NCBI GenBank assembly: GCA_016933965.1
Contig: JAFGTS010000043.1
Span: 25,009 to 89,008 of the forward strand
DNA: 64,000 bases
Reading direction: 5' to 3'
Source: Deltaproteobacteria bacterium
GTDB lineage: Bacteria > Desulfobacterota > Syntrophia > Syntrophales > UBA2210
The notes below the pieces were generated by a model. That model did no database searches, was not told the DNA's origin, and saw only the letters and a list, made by a program, of their open reading frames with translations. Numbering within the stretch: position 1 is the stretch's first letter; each line of letters opens with the position of its first letter. The translations under genes and the position numbers were made by a program. This document shows positions 43,344 through 52,145 of the stretch, one piece after another.

Positions 43344-43982
43344 GTGGAGAATAACGGCAGATTCATGAAATTACGTGAACAGCAGAGAGAGACGAGAAAA
43401 AATCTGATCATTGATGCGGCGGAAATGGTCTTCATGAAGAAGCCCTTCAATGAGGTGAGCGTCCGCAAGATCGCCCGGGAGGCAGGGATAGCGCCGACAG
43501 CCATCTACCGGTATTTCCCCGACAAGCAGAGCCTTTTCTGCGCTGCCTATGAGCGGGACGCCCAGAGACTGCTCAAGGTGGTGGCAGAGACGATCGGTGA
43601 CGGCGGTGAATTGAAGATAGAAGAACTGTCGATGAAATATATTGAATTTTTCAGGAAATACAGCCAATCCTTCAAGATCCTGGCGAATTTCACTGTCGAC
43701 GAGACCATCAGCGAAGATTGCACCAGGATGCTCAATCTGGCGACCCGCCCGATCATCGATCAGGTAGAACGCTACTTCAGAAGATTTCAGCCTGAAATAG
43801 AGGCGCGGGTCCTGGCCCGCTCCTATTTCGCCGCCATCAACGGTGCGCTCATCTCGTACTGGAAGTATCCCGGGAAAACGGACGAGCAGATCTGGGAACA
43901 CATGAGAACGATCGCCACCGCCGTTTCGAAGATCTTCACCAGTTACCTGGAGACCCATGCGGCAAATGACACGGCCGGGTAG
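43344..43982 (+). CDS. TetR/AcrR-family transcriptional regulator
   Basis: 212 aa. N-terminal helix-turn-helix (ETRKNLIIDAAEMVFMKKPFNEVSVRKIAREAGIAPTAIYRYFPDKQSLF) and an all-helical ligand domain. GTG start with AAAGGAG 6 nt upstream. Divergent from the nine-gene acyl-CoA operon; shared operator-like elements in both promoters make it the probable local repressor, released perhaps by an acyl-CoA. Confidence 0.93.
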   Translation: MENNGRFMKLREQQRETRKNLIIDAAEMVFMKKPFNEVSVRKIAREAGIAPTAIYRYFPDKQSLFCAAYERDAQRLLKVVAETIGDGGELKIEELSMKYIEFFRKYSQSFKILANFTVDETISEDCTRMLNLATRPIIDQVERYFRRFQPEIEARVLARSYFAAINGALISYWKYPGKTDEQIWEHMRTIATAVSKIFTSYLETHAANDTAG

Positions 43983-44021
43983 GAGAGTGATGTCCCCTTT
44001 GCCGGCCTGTGTTTCGAAACG

Positions 44022-44048
44022 CTGCCGGCGGAAGTGCCGGCAGTTTTT
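44022..44048 (+). terminator. Intrinsic terminator of tetR
   Basis: CTGCCGGC (44022-44029) with GCCGGCAG (44036-44043), loop GGAAGT, then five T (44044-44048). Confidence 0.85.
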
Positions 44049-44069
44049 CTGCTACGGGTCAGCCGGTTC

Positions 44070-45188
44070 TCAGTCCTCAAAGAGTTTCAGGTATTCTCCG
44101 TAGCCTTCCTTTTCCATGTCCTTCCGGGGGATGAACCGCAGGGCCGCGGAGTTTATGCAGTAGCGCCGTCCCGTCGGCGCGGGGCCGTCATCGAAGACAT
44201 GGCCCAGGTGCGAGTCGGCCCCGGCGCTCCTCACCTCCGTGCGGGTCATGAAGAGGCTGCGGTCCTTCCTTTCCGTTACGCCGTCCTCTGCGATCAGTTT
44301 TGTAAAGCTCGGCCACCCCGTGCCGGAATCGAACTTGTCTGTCGAGCTGAAGAGCGGCTCACCCGAGACGATATCGACGTAGATCCCTTCCTCTTTGTTG
44401 TTCCAGTATGCGTTGGCAAAGGCCCGTTCGGTCCCGTTTTCCTGGGTGACATGATACTGAAGGGGGGTGAGCTTTTCCTTGAGTTGCTGCCTGCTCATTT
44501 CGCCCTGTGACCGTTCTGCGTTGGTGAAGGCCCGCTCGTCGAGCCGGACGGACTCAAGAAACCGGTCCCGGCCGGAATGCGACCGGTACAAATTGTAACG
44601 GACCGCGTTCTTGCGGTGGTAATCCTGGTGGTACTTCTCGGCGGGATAGAACGCCCCGGCCGGCGTGATCTCCGTCACGATCGGCCCCGCGAACGCGCCT
44701 GATTGTTCAAGGGCCGCCCGTGATGCTTCGGCACGTTCCTTCTGTTCCTCACTGTGATAGAAGATGGCCGTCCGGTACTGACCACCCCGGTCCACGAACT
44801 GCCCGCCGCTGTCGGTGGGGTCGATCTGTTTCCAGAAGACGGAAAGAAGCTCATCGTAAGATATCTTTTCGGGATCGTAGGTTATCCGGATCGCCTCGGC
44901 GTGGCCCGTGGTCCCGCGCGATACTTCCTCGTAGGTGGGATCCTTGACATGGCCTCCCGTATACCCGGCGACGACGTCGATGACGCCGTTGAGTTTTTCG
45001 AAAGGCGGTTCCATGCACCAGAAACAACCGCCCGCGAAGGTCGCCGGTTCGTAAGTTCCGCCCGCATGGGCGGCGGTGCTCAGCATGCCGCCGTGCTTTT
45101 TCCCTATACCCGGCAGGCCGGTGAGAAACGAGAGAACGAGACCGAGGCCGGCCAGCCATATGAGAAGAGATGTGATCTCTATTTTCAT
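44070..45188 (-). CDS. msrAB: Fused peptide-methionine sulfoxide reductase MsrA-MsrB, membrane-anchored
   Basis: 372 aa. N-terminal hydrophobic anchor (about residues 5-25), MsrA domain with catalytic GCFWC (about 54-58), MsrB domain with [17 protein letters not shown] and catalytic RYCINSAAL. Repairs both methionine sulfoxide epimers, here outside the cytoplasm given the N-terminal segment. The MsrB part lacks CxxC zinc pairs. ATG at 45188 with AGGAGG about 10 nt upstream; an in-frame ATG at 45230 has no ribosome-binding site. Confidence 0.95.
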   Translation of the reverse strand: MKIEITSLLIWLAGLGLVLSFLTGLPGIGKKHGGMLSTAAHAGGTYEPATFAGGCFWCMEPPFEKLNGVIDVVAGYTGGHVKDPTYEEVSRGTTGHAEAIRITYDPEKISYDELLSVFWKQIDPTDSGGQFVDRGGQYRTAIFYHSEEQKERAEASRAALEQSGAFAGPIVTEITPAGAFYPAEKYHQDYHRKNAVRYNLYRSHSGRDRFLESVRLDERAFTNAERSQGEMSRQQLKEKLTPLQYHVTQENGTERAFANAYWNNKEEGIYVDIVSGEPLFSSTDKFDSGTGWPSFTKLIAEDGVTERKDRSLFMTRTEVRSAGADSHLGHVFDDGPAPTGRRYCINSAALRFIPRKDMEKEGYGEYLKLFED

Positions 45189-45310
45189 GGTTTGTGTACC
45201 TCCTGTGAAAGTAATATAACCATCATTCATGCGGAGGCAACAGGGGGTTCTGCCGGAAGGGCAGTGGACGCCCCCCGATAAACGTAAAGAAGCGTTCTGA
45301 TATTAGATAT

Positions 45311-46273
45311 TTACGGCTCTCTGGTCAGTTCGTCGGCCAATGATGCCAGGGAGTCGTAGCGGTAGTCATGCAGGTAAAATGGACAGGCCCTTCGGGATGA
45401 ACGGGCGGGGTAGCGGTCGGCCTCGTCCGTTTCCTTTGCGTATACGGTCAGCTCTTCATTCTGAGGACCCTTCAGAGTGATCGTCATGAGGGGCTCATGG
45501 CGGTCCGTGCCGCCGGTCTCATCCCTGAAGGATTCGCAGGTGAGCGATGAGAGGGTGGAGAGGAGTCGCTTGACGATCCTCTCGTCGACGGTGTTGCCCG
45601 CGGCGTCCTGCCATCCCGTCTTTCCGGGGCCCGGCGTTGTGTCCTCTTTTGTTTCGTCTGTTTTTTCAACAGGTTCCTCGCTGTTCACACGATGAAGGAC
45701 GGTGGTTCCCGTCTTCCGGGTTATGGTCACCGTTTCGATGTCGCCGGCCCTGAAGGAAAGCACGGTTTTGTCCCGGACGTCATCGAGGGTCACATCGAAC
45801 TGTGACCGGAGAATACCCGTGCCGTGGAATACCCTGTCGTCGCCGGCAAGCCGTATGAAGGCGTGGTTTCTGGTAGGCACCTCCTTCCCCACGTCGAACT
45901 CGCGGCCCAGGTGGCTTCCCGTCCAGGCTTTGACGGTGATCCGCTCCTCGTCGTCGAGACCGTACCGTTCATATTGCCTCGATTCCGATACCAGGGCCGT
46001 CACGGCGAGGTCCGCCACGGCGTCGACCATGTTCCCGATCCTTTTCCCGTCCGCGGCGTATCCCTCGGGGACGATCTGCCAGGCGCCGGCTTTCTTTTCC
46101 ACGACGAGAGCGTTCCCCCCGTGTGTTATTTCCAGTTTTGATATGTCCTGCCGCTTGATCTCGGGAAGCTGCGGGAGCCGGTAGTGGGTCCGGTCGGCCC
46201 GATGAAGGACAAGGTAGGCACTGAGGCCGATGATGACGGCGGCGAGTATGACATGTTCCATTTTCAGTTTCAT
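45311..46273 (-). CDS. DUF4340 domain protein of an ABC export/gliding-type operon
   Basis: 320 aa. One N-terminal transmembrane segment (MEHVILAAVIIGLSAYLVL), the rest periplasmic and beta-rich, as in DUF4340 proteins that accompany Gld-type ABC systems (LEITHGGNALVVEKKAGAWQIV is the repeated unit). ATG at 46273, 10 nt after the GldG-like stop, with GAGGA upstream. Function unknown. Confidence 0.85.
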   Translation of the reverse strand: MKLKMEHVILAAVIIGLSAYLVLHRADRTHYRLPQLPEIKRQDISKLEITHGGNALVVEKKAGAWQIVPEGYAADGKRIGNMVDAVADLAVTALVSESRQYERYGLDDEERITVKAWTGSHLGREFDVGKEVPTRNHAFIRLAGDDRVFHGTGILRSQFDVTLDDVRDKTVLSFRAGDIETVTITRKTGTTVLHRVNSEEPVEKTDETKEDTTPGPGKTGWQDAAGNTVDERIVKRLLSTLSSLTCESFRDETGGTDRHEPLMTITLKGPQNEELTVYAKETDEADRYPARSSRRACPFYLHDYRYDSLASLADELTREP

Positions 46274-46283
46274 GATGCGTCCT

Positions 46284-48470
46284 CTACTTCTCGAACAGGT
46301 ACTGTATATGTTTTTTCCGCGCGGCACGGTGCCACCAGACGATAAGCCCGAAGAGCACCACCAGTACGGGGAGACCCGCGATGTTCAGTGTTTTGACGGC
46401 GGTCTTGACGATTGCATCAGTTTCGTGGAGCGGGTTGAACTTCTGTTCCTTGCTCCGCATGACGGCGATGTCACTCCGGCCGTTCAGGTAATCGATCAGG
46501 TTCATCACGAGCATGGCGTTGGTGGAAAGGCCCGCTTCATCGATCATGTTGTCGGTGAGCAGCTCCGATGAGGCGATAACAAGGATTTTTGCCTCTTTCC
46601 CCTCTTCGACGAACGTCCCCTCGCCGGTTATCCGCGATGGGTCGATCGCCCCGGCTTTATTTGCTTCGGCGCCTTCAGCGCCCCCGTCACCGGTTTCCGA
46701 TGTCGCTCTCTCGGGAATAGGTTTCCCCTTGAAATAACTGGTAAAGGTTCCTTCAAGGAGGTATCCGAGGGAACGGCGTCCCCGTTCGTCTTCCGATTCA
46801 GGCGGCGGTTCTATGAACAGGGGGTTGAGCGAAATGGCATCCTTCATTTCCCAGGATCTGTCCGATGAAGTGAAGATTTCCGTGACTTGTATCCTTTTTT
46901 TGTCGGCCGATACCGTGAGGGGTGATATCTTCAGCACCACGAATCCCTTGAGCGTTTCCAGTACGGGGAGGTCGTGATTGATGTTGGCGTCGAGGATGAT
47001 CGGAGCGAAGTAGAGGGGACGCTCGCCGCCGCCGAACTGCCGGGGGAGCCGCTGGCGGAAGCAGTTTTCATCCATGACGTAGGACCTTTCCACGGTGACG
47101 CCATAGTGGGCAAGGAGTTTTTCAAGTCCCGTGTCGAGGGGAACATATGTCGGCTGCTGGCCGAAACCATAGTTCCGCCGGTCCGGCAGCTGCTCCTCAA
47201 AGGCATCGGCAAAAACGGCAAGTGTCTTTCCCCGCATGAGGTACTGATCGAGCCGGTAGAGCTCGTAATCGGTGAATGTCTCACGGGGACCGGCGATGAT
47301 GAGGCAGTTGAAGGTGTCCGGAATGGGATCGTCGCCGATGGTCACCTCCTCGATCGAATAGGTCCTGCCGGCCAGTGAGGAAAAGTTCGAGAGCCTGCGG
47401 GTCCCGGGCTGCTCCATGCCGGGGATCGGCGGCATCTCGGACATGACGGGTGTTCCGTGGTCCGCGAGGTACCCCAGGTTTTCATTGATGCCGATCAGTG
47501 ATTCGATGTTGTGGTCGATGGTATCCTCGAGTTCCTCGGCACCGGCCAGGCTGTACTGAGTGCCGAAGATGGGGATCTTCACCACGTTCAAAAGAGGTGT
47601 TTCAATGCTTTTCCCGCCGTAGGACATGACAAGTCCGATGCTCCCCGTGCCTTCTTCAATGCCGGCTTCGGGGATCGAGGGCCAGCCGAGCGTCATGATA
47701 TCCTGTATCTCCACATCCCGTGCCGCCCCGGCATCCTTTCCGGGGTCAAAGGTCCTGAACCGGAGGCGGTCATAGTTCTTCCTGTTCAGGTCCTGAACAA
47801 TGGTTTCGATGGTCTCGGGAAGGTTCGGCAGTTCGTCCAGTCCCATCCGGGGGGCGATCGGTTCGAGGGATGACGAGAGATAGAGCGTTACGTCAATAGT
47901 CCCCTCGAGATTCAGAAGGGCGCTGATCTTGTTGTTCAGTTTTTCCATCGCCGTCGTCAGGGCGTATTCCAGGCCGTCCGTGGAAGTGATGGTCGGTATC
48001 CGCTCGATCAGGTCGCCGTGAATGATGACGAGTCCCATATAGGCGTTCTTGAATTTGACCTCGTCCTGTTCGATATGCTGGATCTGAACGGGCCGGATAC
48101 CGTAACTCCGGGCCAGCTCACGGTTGCCGCCGGCGTCGTTCCCGATGGCGCTCTCTTCGGGGCTGACATCGTAAAAACGATAATTGAAATAACGGTTTGA
48201 TGCGATGGCATATTCCTCGAGAAGGTCATGAAGGTACCGTTCGATGGTGTTGTATGGGGCCGGAAGATCACGGGTAAAGAAAACATTGACCGTGAGCGGT
48301 TCCGAGAGGGTGGCGACTGCCTCCTTGCTGGCCTTTGAGAGGGAATATATCTTGTTCGCCGTGAGGTCCGCCCTGAAGAAAAGATTCATCCCCGCCAGGT
48401 TGATCAGCACGACCGCGATGGCATAAACGATAAATTTTATATAAGCACCGTACATTTTTTTCATGATCAT
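46284..48470 (-). CDS. GldG-like auxiliary protein of an ABC transporter
   Basis: 728 aa. N-terminal transmembrane segment, large periplasmic region with an ABC-type auxiliary domain (DLTANKIYSLSKASKEAVATLSEPLTVNVFFT), and a C-terminal transmembrane segment ending RAARKKHIQYLFEK. This layout is that of GldG of Bacteroidetes gliding/ABC systems and of similar proteins in non-gliding bacteria. ATG at 48470 with GAGGAG 6 nt upstream. Confidence 0.88.
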   Translation of the reverse strand: MIMKKMYGAYIKFIVYAIAVVLINLAGMNLFFRADLTANKIYSLSKASKEAVATLSEPLTVNVFFTRDLPAPYNTIERYLHDLLEEYAIASNRYFNYRFYDVSPEESAIGNDAGGNRELARSYGIRPVQIQHIEQDEVKFKNAYMGLVIIHGDLIERIPTITSTDGLEYALTTAMEKLNNKISALLNLEGTIDVTLYLSSSLEPIAPRMGLDELPNLPETIETIVQDLNRKNYDRLRFRTFDPGKDAGAARDVEIQDIMTLGWPSIPEAGIEEGTGSIGLVMSYGGKSIETPLLNVVKIPIFGTQYSLAGAEELEDTIDHNIESLIGINENLGYLADHGTPVMSEMPPIPGMEQPGTRRLSNFSSLAGRTYSIEEVTIGDDPIPDTFNCLIIAGPRETFTDYELYRLDQYLMRGKTLAVFADAFEEQLPDRRNYGFGQQPTYVPLDTGLEKLLAHYGVTVERSYVMDENCFRQRLPRQFGGGERPLYFAPIILDANINHDLPVLETLKGFVVLKISPLTVSADKKRIQVTEIFTSSDRSWEMKDAISLNPLFIEPPPESEDERGRRSLGYLLEGTFTSYFKGKPIPERATSETGDGGAEGAEANKAGAIDPSRITGEGTFVEEGKEAKILVIASSELLTDNMIDEAGLSTNAMLVMNLIDYLNGRSDIAVMRSKEQKFNPLHETDAIVKTAVKTLNIAGLPVLVVLFGLIVWWHRAARKKHIQYLFEK

Positions 48471-48480
48471 CGCTCACTCC

Positions 48481-49182
48481 TCAGGTTCGCCGGCGGATGG
48501 CAAGGGATGTTCCATAGAGACCGAGAAAACAGACGCTCAGGAAATAGATAATGTCCCGCGAGTCGACGACACCTTTCGAGATGTTGCTGAAATGTTCGCC
48601 GGCTCCGAGATAGGTCAGGATATCAAGGACCGGCGGCGGGAAGAAAAAGAGCATCCTGTCGATGACGGTCAGGGCGAAGCAGATGATGACGGCGACGATG
48701 AAGGCGATGATCTGGTTTCGTGTCAGCGACGAAGCGAAAATGCCGACGGCCGTGAATGCCGCCGCCAGGAGCAGGGCGCCGAAGTAGCCGCCCGCCACCG
48801 GTCCCCAGTCGAGCTGGCCCAGGAATGATATGGTCAGCGGGTAAGCCAGGGTCGGAATGAGCATGACGGCGGCGAAGGAAGTGCCGGCCAGGAATTTTCC
48901 GAGGATGATGTCGTTCCGGGTAACGGGCATGGTAAGCAGGAGCTCATAGGACCCGACGCTCAGTTCTTCTGAAAAGAGCCGCATGGTAACGGCGGGAATG
49001 ATAAAGGAAAAGATAACGGGAAGGAGCTCGAAGAAGTCCCGCAGGCTTGCCTGGTCGAATATGAAAAACGGTGTGAAGAAGAACCACCCCGTGACGAGGA
49101 GGTACACGGAAATGACGATATAGGCGATGGGGGAGACAAAATAGTGCCGCAGTTCCTTGCGGAATATGTGGATCGCTTTCAT
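48481..49182 (-). CDS. ABC-2-type permease, GldF-like
   Basis: 233 aa with six hydrophobic segments. MKAIHIFRKELRHYFVSPIAYIVISVYL and MRLFSEELSVGSYELLLTMPV are typical of the GldF group. Translationally coupled to the ATPase gene, whose stop precedes this ATG by 1 nt. Confidence 0.9.
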   Translation of the reverse strand: MKAIHIFRKELRHYFVSPIAYIVISVYLLVTGWFFFTPFFIFDQASLRDFFELLPVIFSFIIPAVTMRLFSEELSVGSYELLLTMPVTRNDIILGKFLAGTSFAAVMLIPTLAYPLTISFLGQLDWGPVAGGYFGALLLAAAFTAVGIFASSLTRNQIIAFIVAVIICFALTVIDRMLFFFPPPVLDILTYLGAGEHFSNISKGVVDSRDIIYFLSVCFLGLYGTSLAIRRRT

Positions 49183-49183
49183 G

Positions 49184-50116
49184 TCAGTTCTCCTTGGTCA
49201 GTTCGCGGAATATTGATTCCAGGGTTCGTGTTTCACCGCGGAATTCGAGAAGGTCCCAGCTGGTTTCCCGGACGGCCCGGTAGACCTCCCGGCGCATATC
49301 GGATGTCGGTTCGCAGATGACCCGGACATGCAGGGGGGCCTCGTGCTCCCCGCTGGTCCCTTCGACCGCACGGACACCCGGCAGGGGTGCCAGTTTTTCC
49401 GTTACGGAGGCCGGGTCGGCCCCTTCAAGGGTCAAGGTGATATACGCCTGTCCTCCCGCCGAAAGTTTGAGCCGTTCCGTGCCGTCGTCCGCGACGATCC
49501 TGCCCCGGTGGATGATGATGATCCGGTCGCAGGTCGCCTCCGCCTCGCTCAGGATGTGCGTCGAAATGATAACGGTCTTTTCCGTTCCGATACGGCGGAT
49601 GATTTCCCTGATCTCCACGATCTGGTTCGGGTCGAGGCCCGACGTGGGCTCATCGAGTATCAGTATCTCGGGGTCGCTCATCATGGCATGGGCGAGCCCG
49701 ACCCGCTGTTTGAGGCCCCGGGAGAGCTCGCCGATGGGTTTGTGCATGATCTCCCTCAGGCCGCAGAGATCGGCGACGGACCTGATCCGTTCGTCCCGCT
49801 CCTCGATGCCCCGTATCCGGGAGATGTAGTCAAGATAATCATGGACGAGCATATCGTGATAGAGTGGCGCCGATTCCGGCAGATACCCCATCATGCCCTT
49901 GATCTTCAGAGGGGCCTCCTCGATAGAATGATCGCCGATCCTGATCGTTCCCGCCGTCGGCGAGAGATATCCCGTCAGCATCCTGAGGGTGGTTGTCTTT
50001 CCAGCGCCGTTCGGCCCGAGGAGCCCCACGATCTCACCGCTTTTGATGTCAAAATCGATGCCGTCGACGGCGCAGAAGCCGCCGTAATATTTTGTCAGAC
50101 CCTCTACGTGAATCAT
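49184..50116 (-). CDS. ABC transporter ATPase, GldA-like
   Basis: 310 aa. Walker A GPNGAGKTTT, signature LSRGLKQRVG, Walker B ILILDEPTSGLDP, H-loop STHILSE. C-terminal extension of about 90 aa is common in export-type (NosF/GldA-like) ATPases. First gene of the four-gene system with the permease, GldG-like and DUF4340 proteins. Substrate unknown. Confidence 0.93.
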   Translation of the reverse strand: MIHVEGLTKYYGGFCAVDGIDFDIKSGEIVGLLGPNGAGKTTTLRMLTGYLSPTAGTIRIGDHSIEEAPLKIKGMMGYLPESAPLYHDMLVHDYLDYISRIRGIEERDERIRSVADLCGLREIMHKPIGELSRGLKQRVGLAHAMMSDPEILILDEPTSGLDPNQIVEIREIIRRIGTEKTVIISTHILSEAEATCDRIIIIHRGRIVADDGTERLKLSAGGQAYITLTLEGADPASVTEKLAPLPGVRAVEGTSGEHEAPLHVRVICEPTSDMRREVYRAVRETSWDLLEFRGETRTLESIFRELTKEN

Positions 50117-50185
50117 TCACTGCTCCTTTTCTCTGACAACGGGTTTCATGGCTTGCTTCCGCGCCGCCGCAGCACCCGTTGTGAC

Positions 50186-51889
50186 CTATGCTTTTCTGAT
50201 CAGCAGAAACCGCGCAAAGCGGCGGTCAAGGGCCGATGCGGGGACCCATTTGTATTCTTCTGAAAATTCCTTCCACAGAAGGGACAGACTGTGTCGCATG
50301 TCTTCGGACCTCGCCGCGTCGGGCGGCCGGACCCCCCCGGTCAGGTCCCGGATGAACCGTTCCTCCCGCCCCGGCATCGCAAAGGGCGGTCCAGGTTCTC
50401 CCGTCCTGAGAAGCTCCATGAATTCATGGGCTTCCGCGATGGAGAGTTCGAGCGCCCCCTCTTTGCGGCCCAAGGTCCCGCGGGCCCAGAACGTGAAAAT
50501 GATGCCGGGGGCGGTCACTGTTTCCGATTCCAGCAATTCCACAGAATGAGGGATCGTTTCATCTATTTTTCGCAGCAGGTCGTCCATCGCCCTGAGGTGG
50601 CGAAAAACCGCCGCCGCCGCCTCCAGTTCCGATACCTGTTCGAAATCACGGTACTCAGTGTCCTCCCGGCCCGTGAAGTGCCGGGGTGGCCTTTTCAGCA
50701 GCCCAGACAGGATCATGCCGGCCGGTTCCCCCCAGAACGATGCGGGAAGTCCCCGGCTCCTGAACCAGCTTTCGTCAATCCAGGTCATGACCGTATCGTT
50801 CAACGTGAGGGCCAGGCCGAAACCCACGCGGAAGATGTGTTCCAGCGGATTGTTTTCCATCAGGCGGCGTGCCCGCTGCGGGTCCTGTCCGCAGATGGAT
50901 TCAACGGCGATATTCAGATACCCCCCCGCTTTCCGGCATTTTTCGCCAAGGGTGTCGAAATCAAGGCGTGACAGTCCCTCCGCCGCAGTGATCCGGTTGC
51001 ACAGGCCGGCGAATTCAAACCGGATCCTGTCAAACTGTTGCGGGTCGCCGATGCCGGCAAGGGAATCTGCCAGAAGCGACGTTCCTTTCATCTGATGCAG
51101 GGGAATGACGGGGGGTGCCGGCCGGTCATCTTCGCCGGACGCATATGGATGGAATGAGGATGTTTCGTCCTCGCGCAGTGAAAGCGGTTCCAGCGGTGAA
51201 AAGACGGCCGCCGCTTCTTCGAAGGGTAAAAACCCCAGTTCGGAGATGCGGTTCGCCCGCAGGCGGTATTGCTCCTCTTCGACCTCGGAAGGAACGACGC
51301 TGACTATCTCCTGTAAGAGCGACCGGGCCATGATGTCGTCTTCCCGATACATGATCTCGATCATGCCTTCGATCGTTTTCCGGTGTTCTTGGTCGGTGAC
51401 GCGCAGATATAAGGTGTCGTCAAAGCTGAAGAACTCATCGGTCAGCTCAAGCTCCTCGTCCGGTTCCCGTATGATCATTTCCAGGTTTCCCTGGAGAAGA
51501 AAGCGGGCAATCTGCTGCCCCTCGTAGAAAATCCACCAGGCGAGGCCTTCAGGATCGGCCTCACTGAAAAGCTGAAGCCAGTGGAGCGACCGGTTCCGGT
51601 CGACACGGTCCCGGTCCCAGATCTCGAGGTCGAGAAGGTACTGTTTCTGCTCCGATGACGCCAGCGTCAGAAGCGGAAGTACCTCATCTCCCGTCGCCTT
51701 CTTCATGAGCCAGAAAAAGTCCTGCTCGGAGAGAGATTGAACGATATCGCGGGGATTCTCGGCTTCGAGGATCACGGCAAGGGGATCACCGCCAGCGATA
51801 TCAAGGGCGCGAAGCAGCGGCAGGCTGTCGTGTTCCCGCGATTTTTCTTCATTTCCGCCGGTATGTGTGTGTGATCGCCGTGAGGGCAC
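50186..51889 (-). CDS. DUF6178 family protein
   Basis: 567 aa, soluble, Glu- and Leu-rich, rich in helices (DPLAVILEAENPRDIVQSLSEQDFFWLMKK), as in the DUF6178 family common in deltaproteobacteria; function unknown. An ATG at 51934 would give 582 aa, but it lacks a ribosome-binding site and lies upstream of the transcription start predicted for the promoter at 51924-51951. The GTG at 51889 has AAAGGAA 6 nt upstream, so I prefer it. Confidence 0.82.
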   Translation of the reverse strand: MPSRRSHTHTGGNEEKSREHDSLPLLRALDIAGGDPLAVILEAENPRDIVQSLSEQDFFWLMKKATGDEVLPLLTLASSEQKQYLLDLEIWDRDRVDRNRSLHWLQLFSEADPEGLAWWIFYEGQQIARFLLQGNLEMIIREPDEELELTDEFFSFDDTLYLRVTDQEHRKTIEGMIEIMYREDDIMARSLLQEIVSVVPSEVEEEQYRLRANRISELGFLPFEEAAAVFSPLEPLSLREDETSSFHPYASGEDDRPAPPVIPLHQMKGTSLLADSLAGIGDPQQFDRIRFEFAGLCNRITAAEGLSRLDFDTLGEKCRKAGGYLNIAVESICGQDPQRARRLMENNPLEHIFRVGFGLALTLNDTVMTWIDESWFRSRGLPASFWGEPAGMILSGLLKRPPRHFTGREDTEYRDFEQVSELEAAAAVFRHLRAMDDLLRKIDETIPHSVELLESETVTAPGIIFTFWARGTLGRKEGALELSIAEAHEFMELLRTGEPGPPFAMPGREERFIRDLTGGVRPPDAARSEDMRHSLSLLWKEFSEEYKWVPASALDRRFARFLLIRKA

Positions 51890-51923
51890 GGATGCTTCCT
51901 TTCGTTGATGGTATTCGTTCTGT

Positions 51924-51951
51924 ATCCTAATCATTGCGCGCTATTTGTCAA
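51924..51951 (-). promoter_or_regulatory. Candidate promoter of the DUF6178 gene
   Basis: Minus strand TTGACA (plus 51946-51951), 16-bp spacer, TAGGAT (51924-51929). The predicted start near 51917 excludes the ATG at 51934 as initiator and agrees with the GTG at 51889. Confidence 0.45.
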
Positions 51952-52145
51952 GAGTGGACCGGAATGCCGCAGAAGTCCTCCATGTTCGCCTGGAAAAAAA
52001 CGGGGGGACGTTCAGTGTGAAGTATGGTATATGGAACATACATGTATCGTTTCTGAATGAATCCGTTATACAATATTTGGCAAACGAGTATCATATCCGC
52101 GTGGTTTCGCATCAAAGAACGGTGTCATAAGGGGGGGTTTTTGAC